64,000 nucleotides of DNA from NCBI GenBank assembly GCA_947623455.1, contig OX392534.1, forward strand, positions 38,631,426 through 38,695,425. The letters are read 5' to 3'. Within the stretch, counting starts at the first letter, position 1. Each line of letters starts with the position of its first letter. Shown here piece by piece: positions 46,801-58,591 of this stretch. The translations under genes and the position numbers were made by a program. Under the pieces are notes generated by a model. That model was not told where the DNA came from. It saw nothing but the letters and a program-made list of their open reading frames with translations, and made no database searches. The DNA is from Mimachlamys varia (Eukaryota; Mollusca; Bivalvia; Pectinida; Pectinidae).

Positions 46801-47624
46801 ACAATGAAATGTCTTGCCACATACATGTATATAAAAACGTATATACATGTACACAGAGACCATACTCTTTGCTGTTTGATTCATTTACATTTTCCCAATT
46901 CATAAACTTTTAATCATAATATTATTCTTTTTTTTTTTAACTCTTTACACTTCATCAAAGTATTCCACTTAAATGCTACCGTGATACTTTATCTGCATAT
47001 TATAAGTATGCAGTATGTATTTTTCACTTTGAAATACTGTATATGTATTTCATTTAAAGACTTCTTAACATAGACATTTTTGTAAGCAGTACATTACAAA
47101 GGAAGACAAACATGCTTACTTTTAGTTATGGAGATTGGAAATCAACTAGATTGAGTGGAAAACACATGTTTCTCTTAATATCACATTCCTGTTAATATCA
47201 TGCTTTTGTAAGACAAATGCAACAGGATGTAAAGAGGAATGCACTGTACTAGTATATGGATATTATACTATAATTTTGCTTTATTGTAATACTGGAACCG
47301 CGCTCCACTTTAAATACCGATTTCGGTTCTAATGGAGAATGTCAAAACTTAATTGAAGGTATGCGGCTAGATATTTGACAGGTCTTTGGTAATAAGCATC
47401 TGAAAAATCGTGAGGATAACAACACCAATTTTTTGTAGAAATCAGACTCGCTGAATCTGTCCATGTGCTGTTGTTAGGGAGCATTGTACAGCGCTCTAAA
47501 CTTGCTTAGCTCTCATTGAAAGGTCCAAATATTGTGCGATTGTTGATGGTAGCTTCATATATCACCGGTATTCATAAAATAAAATAAACAATTACAAATA
47601 TTCTCAAGCTTTGTTTTGTTTTGA
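46801..47624. other. Stretch without recognised genes
   Basis: AT-rich, no recognised element. Confidence 0.5.
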
Positions 47625-47755
47625 AATAAATAAGAAAATACCGAAGCGTTAACAAAATCATAATCCAAACTCAAAATCGATTAAACCAGGGGCAAAATAT
47701 GAACAAAGGAAAGATTTACATGGAGACTCTTGTAAAAGTGCAAGAGAATAATTGA
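47625..47755 (-). repeat. Interspersed repeat family A fragment
   Basis: GAAAATACCGAAGCGTTAAC to GGAGACTCTTGTAAAAGTGC, nearly identical to the copies at 18110 and 50095. Confidence 0.75.
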
Positions 47756-47807
47756 AATTAGTTTAATAGATATTCATAAAATAAATAATGGTACTAGAAT
47801 TTACCGC

Positions 47808-48203
47808 TTAAAGGCCCAATATACGTAACTTTCGGCAAAACTTGAAGCAAAAATCTAGCCTAATAACTTATTATATTTATAGATTTAGTTAAGATTAACT
47901 GATATCAGCTATATTCAAGATGAATTCTTTCGCGGTTACCGGTACAGCAGCATTTGAAACACGCTATTTGTAAACACGTGTCCATTTCGAACCGTCTTCT
48001 ACCTTCGGTTTGTTGTTGAAGTGGGCCCCACCTGAATTATTTCCAATTCTTTGGATTTTTTTTTTGTCACGAGTTTCTTGTTAGTTACCGCTCAGGTTTA
48101 CTTCGTTTAAGGCTTATTTTTGCATGGTTATCAACTGGATTTTTTTCAGAATTTTTCAGAATCACGAAAAATTCCCCTGAAGTTACGTATATTGGGCCTT
48201 TAA
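47808..48203. mobile_element. MITE with TTAA target duplication
   Basis: 396 bp including TTAA at both ends. The 20-bp terminal inverted repeats are identical: AGGCCCAATATACGTAACTT. TTAA insertion is typical of piggyBac and Kolobok transposons. There is no ORF. Confidence 0.85.
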
Positions 48204-49084
48204 TGAATGACCATGCTAAATAGTATTTTGTTTATTTCTGTTTTACATCTTATTAACAACTATGATCATTTAAGGACATGCCTGGTTTTAGTAATGAAGT
48301 TTGATCATACACAATGATTGCAAGACTATGTGCAGTTCTATTTACAATATGCGAGAATACAAATATGAAAATCTGATGTACCTGTTGAGCAATATGTCAA
48401 GGTATTATTTCTATGGATACAATCATAAAATGTTGTAACCAGACAGACTTTTATTTCGTAAAATGTGTTGACCTACAGCCAGTATTAATAAAGATCATTG
48501 CCACAGTCACAGACCGGAAGTACAGTACCTACAGGGCTAGCAAAACGGACATTATTTGACTGGATTAAACTTTAAGGTAAAACACGAGGGTAAAACGCAA
48601 TCCTCGATACGATTGGAGTTACGCTTTGTGTAACCCGGGTATATGTATCATAGCAAATCTGCCGATACAATTAAATGCTAGTTGTTTTCTTGGTGAACAA
48701 ACTACAAGTTTGATACGTGGATTACAGTGAAGTGACAATCGACAAAAAAGTACCGCACATTGTACCGTTAAATGATCGAGATTTTTTTTTTTAAATGTTC
48801 ATCAAATTATTAAACTCGTCTTCTTGTTCCTTTTAATTTTGTCTTCACATATTCCTGGGAAGCAGGGCGTATAAGTGAGCGTATTATCCATGGAGTATCG
48901 AGGACGGCTAAACGTCATTGTTGGAACGAAACAGAAAGGTACATTAAAAAGTCGACAACAATATATGCAAGTTTCAAATTGTATAGATTTTATTTGAGCA
49001 TATCTCGTGATTTAAACTATTTACAATGGAATTGAAAATATTTCAAACAATCAAAAACACATATCACACAGCAGTCTATTAGAT

Positions 49085-49163
49085 CAGGGTAACGTCATAC
49101 ACCAACACCCTGACCATCCCTCTCTCGCCAGCCTCTTTAGGGTCCATGATGACGGGCATTCAG
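49085..49163 (-). CDS. Candidate short terminal ORF with poly(A) signal
   Basis: Reads MPVIMDPKEAGERGMVRVLV and continues YDVTLI-stop (26 codons). AATAAA lies about 95 nt downstream (near 48990). A perfect TACTAAC branch-point motif lies about 60 nt upstream, but no clear acceptor AG follows it. Tentative. Confidence 0.2.
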
Positions 49164-49611
49164 TAACATATCGTGATAACAGGTAAACCATTAAGTTAGT
49201 ATCTACGATTGTAGAATAGATTGATAGTCGGTTCCGATTTCAGATAAAGTCTAAGATTATAAGGGATAGTGTGACATACATGTAGTTGAACAATTAAGTA
49301 TTGAAGTTTGCCTTTGCGCTTGTTTCCCTCTTCAGAAATCAGTATCTTTGTTTCTACAGATTAAACAAGTTCTGAAGTTCTTTTCAATGTGTATTTTACA
49401 TAGAAAACAAACCAAAATATTACAAAGAAAAGCGTCCTGAATTCAATTGCCAAGGCGAATAAGTGTCCATTGTGTTCCATGAACTACATACAAACCAGCA
49501 AAATAGTTTTTATTCGAATTTGAATCAGTATTCATTGACTACTTCCTCACTCGCACAACAAATCAACTCAAATGCTGAACTAAACCATTTACCGAAATCC
49601 AATTAACTGGC

Positions 49612-49736
49612 TCACATAATGATTTTATTTGTCTCTTCGAACTCTTCAAGATAGTGGATTATGTTAATGTTATTGAAAGTGAACCGAGTACTCAGATGCA
49701 GACCCAAATTTGGTGACCAGTCGTCCCCGTAGTATT
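49612..49736 (-). CDS. Candidate terminal exon, unknown family
   Basis: An open frame after a weak acceptor (CCATATGTAAAG) reads YYGDDWSPNLGLHLSTRFTF and ends NKIIM-stop. The ending vaguely recalls the C-terminus of class V aminotransferases, but this is a weak impression. No upstream exon was found. Confidence 0.2.
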
Positions 49737-50094
49737 CTTTACATATGGTTAATAGGTATGGATTTCAACCGTTTGCCGTATAACGACAAAGCAACTAGGT
49801 CCCGCTCAAGGAAAAGTGCTGACCAAAGGTCAATCTAAAATATGGTTCCAGCGCGGGGATGACAACCATTTTAAAGTTATAGTCAAAGGTCTAGGTCCCC
49901 AACAGACCGGGTTTATACTAACAATGGCATATTGAGTGTTTAAGTTAAGTTTTTACCCGACTTATATACTAACGATTGATTCCGCCAAAATTATCAAATA
50001 GGGTAACGATCTTTATTACTATAATGCTTGCATTGACAAAGTCATGATGTTCCAGACTGAAAATCATCACAATCAATGCAGCTGTTTTGGAGGA

Positions 50095-50265
50095 GTAGAA
50101 AAATAAAAAAGAGAATACCGAAGCGTTAACAAAATCATTAGCCAAACTCAAAATCGATTAAACCAGGGGCAAAATATGAACAAAGGAAAGATTAACATGG
50201 AGACCCTTGTAAAAGTACAGGAGAATAAGCCCATGTGTTTCGGAAGAGTAAGCGTCTACATATCA
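50095..50265 (-). repeat. Interspersed repeat family A fragment
   Basis: GAGAATACCGAAGCGTTAAC through AGGAGAATAAGCCCATGTGT to GGAAGAGTAAGCGTCT. Confidence 0.75.
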
Positions 50266-51869
50266 CTTAGACGTGTATTCACATGTTTTCATATGGAGAA
50301 CAAAGTTTAACCAAAAACGCACTCACACCGGTGAAAATCGAGCAAGGCGTTTGGGAAAATCAGGGTTTTAAAGCAATACCGGTAACGCCATCCTTACGTT
50401 TTCTTCGGCACATCCTTTGGGATACTAGCTTAGCAGAAAGTTAACTACTGCCAGCCGAGGAACGACATACGCGGTGCAATTGAAATAGCTCTCAATTGGT
50501 AATATACCAAGTGAGGTAACAGGGAGCCGTTGATAAAATATTACACTAATATATAACTACAAATCTGCATTTCTAATGATGATTAATTAGAATGAAATAT
50601 GAAAATAATAAACATCGAATGGATAAGATTGTCAGAGATTCTATCTATAAAACATTTTAGATAAATTTTGTATAACGGTAAATATATGTCTATTATAGGA
50701 AAATATGTTTATCTTAATATCAACATGCATCATTCTTTTTCTGCAAGAAATAGTAATACATAAAAAATGTTTACGTCGTTTCAGCGAGTCAAAAAATGAT
50801 GCTGAATCTACATGTAAATTATTTGAAATTTTCATAAATATTGATTTCTTCTACAATATCGAGGATAAGTATATTCTTGGATAAAAAGCTTTGAATAATT
50901 CACTAAACTGCAATTGATTTTCAATTTATCTATGTCGCAAACCTGCAGATTCAACACGTACACAAGGCCCTGAATTTCGGAGATTAAACTGTGTTTCCCT
51001 GATTGCCCGATGGTAGATGATGTAGGACAAAGACTTTTCTTGGCCCTAGGATTTTTCATTTAAAGAATTTAAAGAATAACCTCTATTTTCCTGATTGAAC
51101 CCCTCACAACTGATCCTAGTTTGCACACCATATTTCAAATTGCCCACAAATTTCACTCTTTTTCCAAGATGATCTAAACCTACTTTTAACAAATTCCGTG
51201 GCTTTTGGCCAATAAAGTATTAAGTCAAATTTCGCAATTCCAACTTTGCCATTCTGGACAAGTAGCGTTTTATAGGAAAACCCGACAGAGGACGCAAGCC
51301 ATGCTACGTCCTTCACTCATATGAATCTTTAGGCTTGGTGAGTACCTGGAATTTTAAAAATTCCGCTAAAATATCATTGCACGAATCACAATTTCTTTGC
51401 ATTGCATTCTACATTAAGTATTGTGAATGGGTTAATTCACTATTGTTCTAATCTGTCTTAATTTGGTATGCGCTAAAACTTTACTGCACCAAAATAACTA
51501 CATTTACAGTACTAGAATAGATTAATGTAGCAGTGCAATGAAATTACGTGGATTTTCTAACCACTCATGAAAAGTATTATTTTGAGGTATACGGAGCAAA
51601 GGGAAACTTCATTACCTGCTAAGTGATCGACAACCACAAATTCATGTTACGATTTTTTTTTAAATAAAAAAATGTAATGTTTTCTTTTTGTGATTTGCTA
51701 TATTCTGGCCCCAAAAGAGACGTTAATTTATTAAAAACATTGCATTTAAATAACCAGGCAAAATCCGACATGACACTACTCACAAAGATCGCAATGAACA
51801 TGAAAGGCACCCTGGATGTTTGATGTGGCCAGAATAACCATATCTAGGCGATGGGACCCGTTTACAACT
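50266..51869. other. Stretch without recognised genes
   Basis: AT-rich, with several unsupported short minus-strand open frames at 50641-51316 and 51619-51810. Confidence 0.5.
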
Positions 51870-52094
51870 AGGACCTCCACTGTTCATCACCTTGGTCTGG
51901 GAGTCCATGTACGACCTCAGGGCACATAGGTCTACGAACTGTAATATGCCAAGGCAGGGTTACATTCCCGTCGACCAAACCTCAAATGACCATATATCCA
52001 CTCAGCTTGGGCCTCATCATCACTTCTAATCATTTGTTTGATAGTGGCAACAATTTCTTTTCATGGATAAGTCCCGATATCTACTCTCTCTGAT
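51870..52094 (-). pseudogene. Decayed tyrosine-kinase-like fragment
   Basis: In one minus-strand frame, SRYRDLSMKRNCC resembles the catalytic loop (HRDLxxRNC) and VDIWSFEVWSTGM resembles subdomain IX (SDVWSFGVxxxE). This is followed by a stop, PCLGIL (compare PYPG) and KVMNSGG. Only nine codons, several of them stops, separate the two motifs, where an intact kinase has about 55 residues including DFG. It is therefore deleted and dead. Its parent gene is not visible. Confidence 0.4.
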
Positions 52095-52424
52095 ACTAGA
52101 ATGCTAGTGTAGTATAGGAGTCGTAAGCATTTTAGGATACCTGCATATGATGTACTCAAAGATCGTTTTGGTGGTGGAATCATAATGGTGTTGGTTGATA
52201 TATTCAGCAATGGACACATGATTGTCGTCGGTAGCCTGTGAGCTCAACGCTACAGGGAGTAGACCTTAGTACCACATGCTGTCCAACTGATGGTGACAAG
52301 GGGCAGCTGCACACTTCAGAAAGACAAAGTATGAGTTTTTGTTTCACATGATAAGGACTTCCTTTATGAATAGAACGTACCGGTGATTTGATGGCCATTG
52401 TTTCCCCAGAACTCAGTCCTTCTG

Positions 52425-52480
52425 ATAGGCGATATTTAAATGAAGAGTCAAGGGTCGCAGGGTCAATCTTATACAACAAA
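52425..52480 (-). mobile_element. Fragment of tRNA-derived SINE head
   Basis: On the minus strand CCTGCGACCCTTGACTCT is identical to the antisense of the SINE head at 13264-13335; the rest is diverged. Confidence 0.35.
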
Positions 52481-53399
52481 TAATTTGATAGATTCTAAAC
52501 GTGTGAATTTACAGCAGCTTCCATACTTTTATGAAATAATATCAACACAATATATAATGTATTGTTTCGTTTTGGGGCTAGTAAATATTGTTGTGTCTGT
52601 TTTACGTTTTATAAAACAAAGATATGGTAACAACTGGCATTACCACTTCATTATGCAAAGTTTCTTTTTTGACAACTCTTTTTTTTCAGAATGGGCTTTG
52701 TAAACAAGATCTAAACAAATAACTGGAAAACAATCCATGGGAAAAAGAACACACACAATCACTTGAGCTTCTTTCAAGAATGGTCCTCATTTAAGTTGAT
52801 GTACATTGAGTGAAATTTTGTAATTTTTTGTATATAAATCTTATCATGATTTGAAACAAGGTATTCCAAATCATGTCCTATCTTCAAACATATATAAATC
52901 AAAATACACATAATAAGACATTAAGTCATTAAAACCCTTGAAGTGGCAACTGTGACCAGAACAAACTTGAGGTGAGCTAATGCATTTTGTACATACAAAC
53001 TGTTAAAGGAGATGTTTCATTTCTGCTTTAATCATAAGAAACAAATCCTGATTGTCATACAACTATAAATATTATATATCTATAGACAAAAAACACTACT
53101 GTTCCATCTGATATCTGTGAATTTATAAATTCTCAAGAATAACAGTTTGTACTGGTTCATATATTAACATGTTAGGTGGGTTAACGTTATGCTAACAAAT
53201 ATTCAGAAAAATACTACAATTTACAGATTTTCAAAAGTATATATACATTGGTAAATCTTGTAACCTTCGTGTGAAGGGTCACAATGGGTGCTCAATAACC
53301 CATACCCATAAATACTGCACGTCTCCACACACGTAACTGGATGGAATTGCTGTAGCACGAAATACAACCTTGTTTAACATTATACGCAGTAATATCACC

Positions 53400-53640
53400 A
53401 CATACCACCTTCACACACACCCTGGTCACATGATCACACACCCTGGTCACGTGATCATACATCCTAGTCACATAATCATACATCTTGGTCACATGATCAT
53501 ACACCCTGGTCACATGATCATACATCTTGGTCACATGATCATACACCCTGGTCACATGATCACACACCCTGGTCACATGATCATACAACTTGGTCACATG
53601 ATCATACACCCAGGTCACATGATCATATATATTTCACATG
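53400..53640. repeat. 21-bp tandem array, about eleven copies
   Basis: Unit CCTGGTCACATGATCATACA (plus C) repeats with little change. Each unit contains TCACATGA, an E-box of the MITF/TFE type. Its length (7 codons) leaves open frames on both strands, which I treat as artefacts. Confidence 0.9.
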
Positions 53641-53689
53641 ATCGTACACTGTGACGGCAGGGCCAACTGAAACATACCATCACACATGG

Positions 53690-54410
53690 AAACTTATCTG
53701 GGTACCATAAACCCATACATTGGTACTAGTAAACATACACCATGGTACTAGTAAACATACACCATGGTACTAATAAACATACACCATGGTAATATAAACA
53801 CAGATCATGGTAAAGTACTATGTAGCATGGTCACTTGAACAAACAATAACATAACCACATACCATGGTAACATAATCACACACCATGGTAACAAACACAC
53901 ACCATGGTAACAAGCACGCATCATGGTAACATAATCATACACCATGGTAACATACACACAATATGGTAAACACATGCTATGGTAACATAATAATATAACC
54001 ACACACCATGGTAACAAAATCACAAACCATGGCAACATAACTAAATAGCATAGTAACATAACCGCACAGCATAGTGATATAAACATAACATGGTCAAAAC
54101 CTCATAGCATGGTAACATATTAGTCATACACCATGATGACATAAACACACCATGGTAACAAACACATCATTGGTACATAAACACACACCATGGCAACATA
54201 ATCACACACAATGGCAACACAAACACACCATGGCAACATAATCACACACCATGGTAGCAAACACACACCATGGTAACATATATAACACACCATGGCAACA
54301 TAATCACACACCATGGCAACACAAACACACACCATGGAAACATAATCACAGGCCATGGTAACATAATCAAACACCATGTATCATATATATAACACACCAT
54401 GGTTATTTAA
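53690..54410. repeat. Irregular repeat of CACCATGGTAACATAAT
   Basis: About thirty loosely spaced copies of CACCATGGTAACA joined by CA-rich linkers. Minus-strand frames give Val/Cys/Tyr-rich pseudo-peptides. Confidence 0.85.
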
Positions 54411-54419
54411 TCAAACAAA

Positions 54420-55629
54420 TGGAAACATGAACATATGTTGCCCTATGAACACACTCTAGGAATTATTTTGATGAAACTGTAACAGTAAAACAAATATAAA
54501 AGTTCAACCAAGTGTCAATAATATATTAACAGTTGATTTTCTTATGTACAAATTAACTCACTACCATAGATTGGGATATTTTGAAGTCACCAAAGCATTT
54601 AAACTGGAATATTTTTTATGTCATCTACATTAAAATAGATTAGAGCATTTTGGTGTTACCTTAGCTATCATAGATTGAGATGTTTTGGAGGATTAACAGT
54701 ATTAAAATTATAAGCTACCCGGTATCGCTTCAACACATGAAATTTTAAATGATATTTTAAAAGTTATTCTTTCATACCTTAGCTTTCATGATATCAACAA
54801 TCAAGAACCAGGTTTTGAAAATCAAGAACAGACAGAGAATCTTGTTCTCTCAAATAGAAGTCCATTTGGAGATTTCAACCAATCAGAATGGTTGTTTCTC
54901 CTGGCACGCGGTCAAATTTTACCTGGGTATATATTTCTGCAGGCATGACGCCAGCAGAATGATTGTACCTGATGTTGTTAAACACAAGCCACAGGTTTTC
55001 TTGGCAGGCGATGCCGGTCGCCAAATTAGTTTGTATTGTATAACTACAAATGGGATTTCCCAGTTGAATCTAGCCATTGATCATTAAAGAAGAGATATGA
55101 TTGGTTACTATTTTAAGTACCAAAATGAGATTCCCTGTCTGTTCAAGCCCACAGGACACAAACGATAGACCAGTGTCACATGGATTTCTGACGATACTCT
55201 AAGCCAATCACGAATCATTTCTGCCAGTTTGTACAATATTTGTATACAATCCCTTATTTAAAACAAAGATATCTATCTAATTTGACTACATGTTGTAATT
55301 AATACAATATTCAAAATTTCAGCTTTCAACAAAATGCTTGTTTTGTTCTAACATATGACATCAAATTATCCCAGTTTACGGTGTGTCTATCTAATGGGGA
55401 AGTCTGATACACAGTCCTAGTACACTATGCTACTGACAAGGTCCTACTTTAATCATCATGACATCTTTTAGATTTACATAAAGTAACTGTTATCATGTCA
55501 CATCAAGGCACCCACATTAACTGTGTACACAAGTTGAAATATTTAATACTCAGTAATAAGTCCACCCTAAAGATGACGCAACACACACATATGCTGCACC
55601 TCTTAAACTATGTAGATTTTATACAGGTG
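54420..55629. other. Stretch without recognised genes
   Basis: A 99-codon frame (54788-55087 +) covers a less AT-rich patch with a CCAAT motif (ACCAATCAGAATGG at about 54878), but no gene can be supported. A short family B fragment (GATGACGCAACACACACATA) is at 55570-55610. Confidence 0.4.
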
Positions 55630-55649
55630 TCCATCCATGTTATAGTACC

Positions 55650-56075
55650 GATGTAGCATGGTATTTTGAATCAAGGTGAAATGACCCAAGGGTCAAAATA
55701 CCATTATGGTGAAATGACCCGGGTTCAAAATACCATTATGGTGAAATGACCCAAGGGTCAAAATACCATTATGGTGAAATGACCCGGGTTCAAAATACCA
55801 TTATGGTGAAATGACCCAGGTTCCAAATACCATTATGGTGAAATGACCCAAGGGTCAAAATACCATTATGGTGAAATGACCCGGGTTCAAAATACCATTA
55901 TGGTGAAATGACCCGGGTTCAAAACACCATTATGGTGAAATGACCCAGGTTCAAAATACCATTATGGTGAAATGACCCGGGTTCAAAACACCATTATGGT
56001 GAAATGACCCGGGTTCAAAATACCATTATGGTGAAATGACCCGGGTTCAAAACACCATTATGGTGAAATGACCCT
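55650..56075. repeat. 32-bp tandem array, about thirteen copies
   Basis: Unit CCATTATGGTGAAATGACCC plus GGGTTCAAAATA. The 11-bp dyad ACCATTATGGT and CCCGGG recur in most units. Confidence 0.95.
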
Positions 56076-56714
56076 GGTGGTAGATGATAAGAAAACTGAG
56101 GAGACACTTGAACATTTTCAGTAGCACGTGAATAAAAATATTTCGTTATATTTGGGGATACCTTTTCATGAACAAGATACCTAATAGTATGTCACTTACT
56201 TGGGTATTTAAGTCAAATAAGTATCATTTTAAATTATTTCAGTTATGCCTTTTGATACTTAGGAAGACATCTGACACTCTTTCTTGGATTTCTTTATCCT
56301 AAGCACGACTAACTGGGGCAGTGCCAGACCCCTGGGCCAATCCTGATAGCATGTCAGTGTATTCATCTGTTTATGCATAGACACACAAATTTCTCAATCA
56401 TTTCCACAAAATGACTTGTGTAACTAATCCTTACAACAGGAAGGCCAAAACAGGTAACAACAATGTGCTGATGGGGACAAAAAGATTTATATTTACAAAA
56501 TATGGTCACCTTGCCCTTTCAATATTTCAAGCTAAAATTGGTGATAACCAATGTTACATGGATAGGCCCCGACTTTAAAAACACTTTCCTTCTGCACCAG
56601 GGGTAAAAATCTCTGAGGCTGAATTACGGGATTGGGCCTAAAGTCTCACAATTATTTTAATCTGAATACATTTGACCCTGTGACCTTGAATGCAAGTCAA
56701 AATAATTCATATGA

Positions 56715-56971
56715 CATACTTGCCAACTTTTTGAAATTTCCATGGGGGAGATTACGCGTGCTCAGAATTGAAAACATAAATAATATGTATACATGTACAT
56801 TCAGAGGAAAAATAACACTTTTAAATGGCTTCTTTTGAGCTCTTCTTTCAGATGAAATCATCAGATCTTTAAAAACAGGAACAGTTAAGCAAATTCCAAA
56901 GTTTAAAATGCAACATTTTAGGGTCCAAAATCGGGAGTCTCCCTCCTAAATAGGGAGGGTTGGCAAGTATG
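56715..56971. mobile_element. MITE with 6-bp target duplication
   Basis: 257 bp with terminal inverted repeats CATACTTGCCAAC, flanked on both sides by ATATGA (56709-56714 and 56972-56977). A second internal hairpin (CTCCCTCCTAAATAGGGAG) is near the right end. There is no transposase. Confidence 0.85.
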
Positions 56972-57556
56972 ATATGAGGACACTTTACGATCTAATATAA
57001 ATCAAGCCTCCAAGACCAAAGAATACTCCTGTTTGGTCAAAATCTTTTCATCCATATGGAAGGAGAAGAACTTAAATCAAACTAATTTCGTTTCCACCTT
57101 CAGCACCAATGTGAATTCATTCACCCCTATAGACACATATGAATACTTCCAATTCAAAGGTTGGAGTAGTTCATCATGACATTTCAGGGGTGAATGAGTT
57201 GAGGATAAGTGGGAAAGACAAGCAAAAGACATTTATAGTTGGTAAAAGATACTTAAAAGATAAAAGTTAATTTTATTTCACCTGGAGTTTGGCCCCTTAC
57301 TTTTAAAGTTCAATGAATCTTGTCTGTCCAATCCCAGAGATGCTATGTTTAATTGAACTGAATCTTTCAAGTTAAGTAACACCAATATTTTCATTTTATT
57401 TTGATTTCAAACAAATATTCATTGCAGTATGCAGAAATATTTAATAAATCAATAATAAAAAAAATGCATTTAATAATATTTTATGTACAAGCAGTTTCAA
57501 CAAGTAAAATCTGTATTCTAACATTATTTTGAACATTCAAAACAATCGCAACATCT

Positions 57557-57790
57557 CTAGGTAGTTTCCGGTAAACTTAAGAAATCTACTACCTCGAATG
57601 CCTGTGCCTGGCAGCCATGCTGTGAATCACGACATAGTTCGAAAGTCCTCGGACTTTATCAACTCTTCAATTATAAAATCTTTCGTGTGGCCATGGGCGC
57701 AGCCATTTTGGAACAGGACGTTTACACCATGTGACATTCTGTACCTGCATTCGAGGGAGTAGATTTCAGAAGATTACTGGAAGTTTCCCC
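57557..57790. repeat. Imperfect inverted repeat with internal hairpin
   Basis: The left arm contains AGAAATCTACTACCTCGAAT; the right arm contains ATTCGAGGGAGTAGATTTCA. Between them AAAGTCCTCGGACTTT is a perfect short hairpin. It may be an old MITE. Confidence 0.65.
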
Positions 57791-58480
57791 GAGATTTTGC
57801 AATTGCATTCAAGACACTAGTTACGCCCCTTGATAAAAAGTACTTCATGATTACAATGAAAACTCTATAGCTACAAAAAAAAAAATCAATTAAATAATTA
57901 GACCTGTATAAATCCTAACATGCAGAAAATGACTTGAGCAAATACGCTCACAACCTCTTTTTTTCACTTACCTTTCTTAAATATTACAAATTATTTATAA
58001 ACTTTCATACATTATAGCACAAACCACTGATATAATCAATTTAAGGTGTAGCAATGGATCAAGTGAAATTGAATTAAAATCTATCCTAGTTTTATTATAT
58101 TTTGAGGAATGTACATATAATAATGAATGAACCTAGCTCACTCTTGGTTACACAAGGCACATTGCTATCCAAAAGTATATTTTAATTTGGTGCGCAATGT
58201 TCCATATGAGAAAAACGGTAACTAAATGTGAATTCTGTGAATTTAGTTACTTACCTAAAAACACTTTAAATCCACCTATTTTTCCTGACTACCTCTGAGA
58301 ATTTCAATGATATATTTTAGTAACAACAGGATATCCTTGTAAATAAATAGTGAATTTCCTGTTGTAATAAATAAAAGTGATAAATAAAATTACGGAATGA
58401 TGAAGATCCGGAATAACGAGGTCTATAAATGACAATGTTGATGAATGACAATGGCGAGATGGACGTGGTTAACACCAGTA
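57791..58480 (-). other. 3' flank/UTR of the calcium-channel subunit gene
   Basis: AT-rich. A TTTATT near 58091 reads AATAAA on the minus strand, about 390 nt after the stop codon, and is the best poly(A) signal I see. Confidence 0.4.
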
Positions 58481-58591
58481 TCAGGAGACTAAGCCGTATT
58501 TTGTGTGGATTGTCCACGTCCACAATAGACACAGTACTGTTAGTAACGTGGACACTTGTATCCGACACTGTCCACATCGTGTGTCGTCTTC
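58481..58591 (-). CDS. Alpha-2/delta gene, terminal exon
   Basis: Encodes EDDTRCGQCRIQ then a hydrophobic run and HTKYGLVS-stop. The C-terminal hydrophobic segment fits a GPI-attachment signal or membrane anchor. A different frame of this region is open for 109 codons but does not fit the splice phase. Confidence 0.7.
   Translation of the reverse strand, partial: EDDTRCGQCRIQVSTLLTVLCLLWTWTIHTKYGLVS

Noticed and set aside
52204..52479. ORF containing GETMAIKSP, reminiscent of a kinase VAIK motif near the kinase relic
   Set aside because: Its start derives from a SINE head fragment (PATLDS) and no glycine loop is present; too weak to join to the relic.
53292..54377. Val/Tyr/Cys-rich ORFs on the minus strand
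   Set aside because: These are translations of the 21-bp array and the CACCATGGTAACA repeat.
54788..55087. 99-codon ORF on the plus strand
   Set aside because: Composition changes along its length, there is no homology cue, and no splice or poly(A) context was found.
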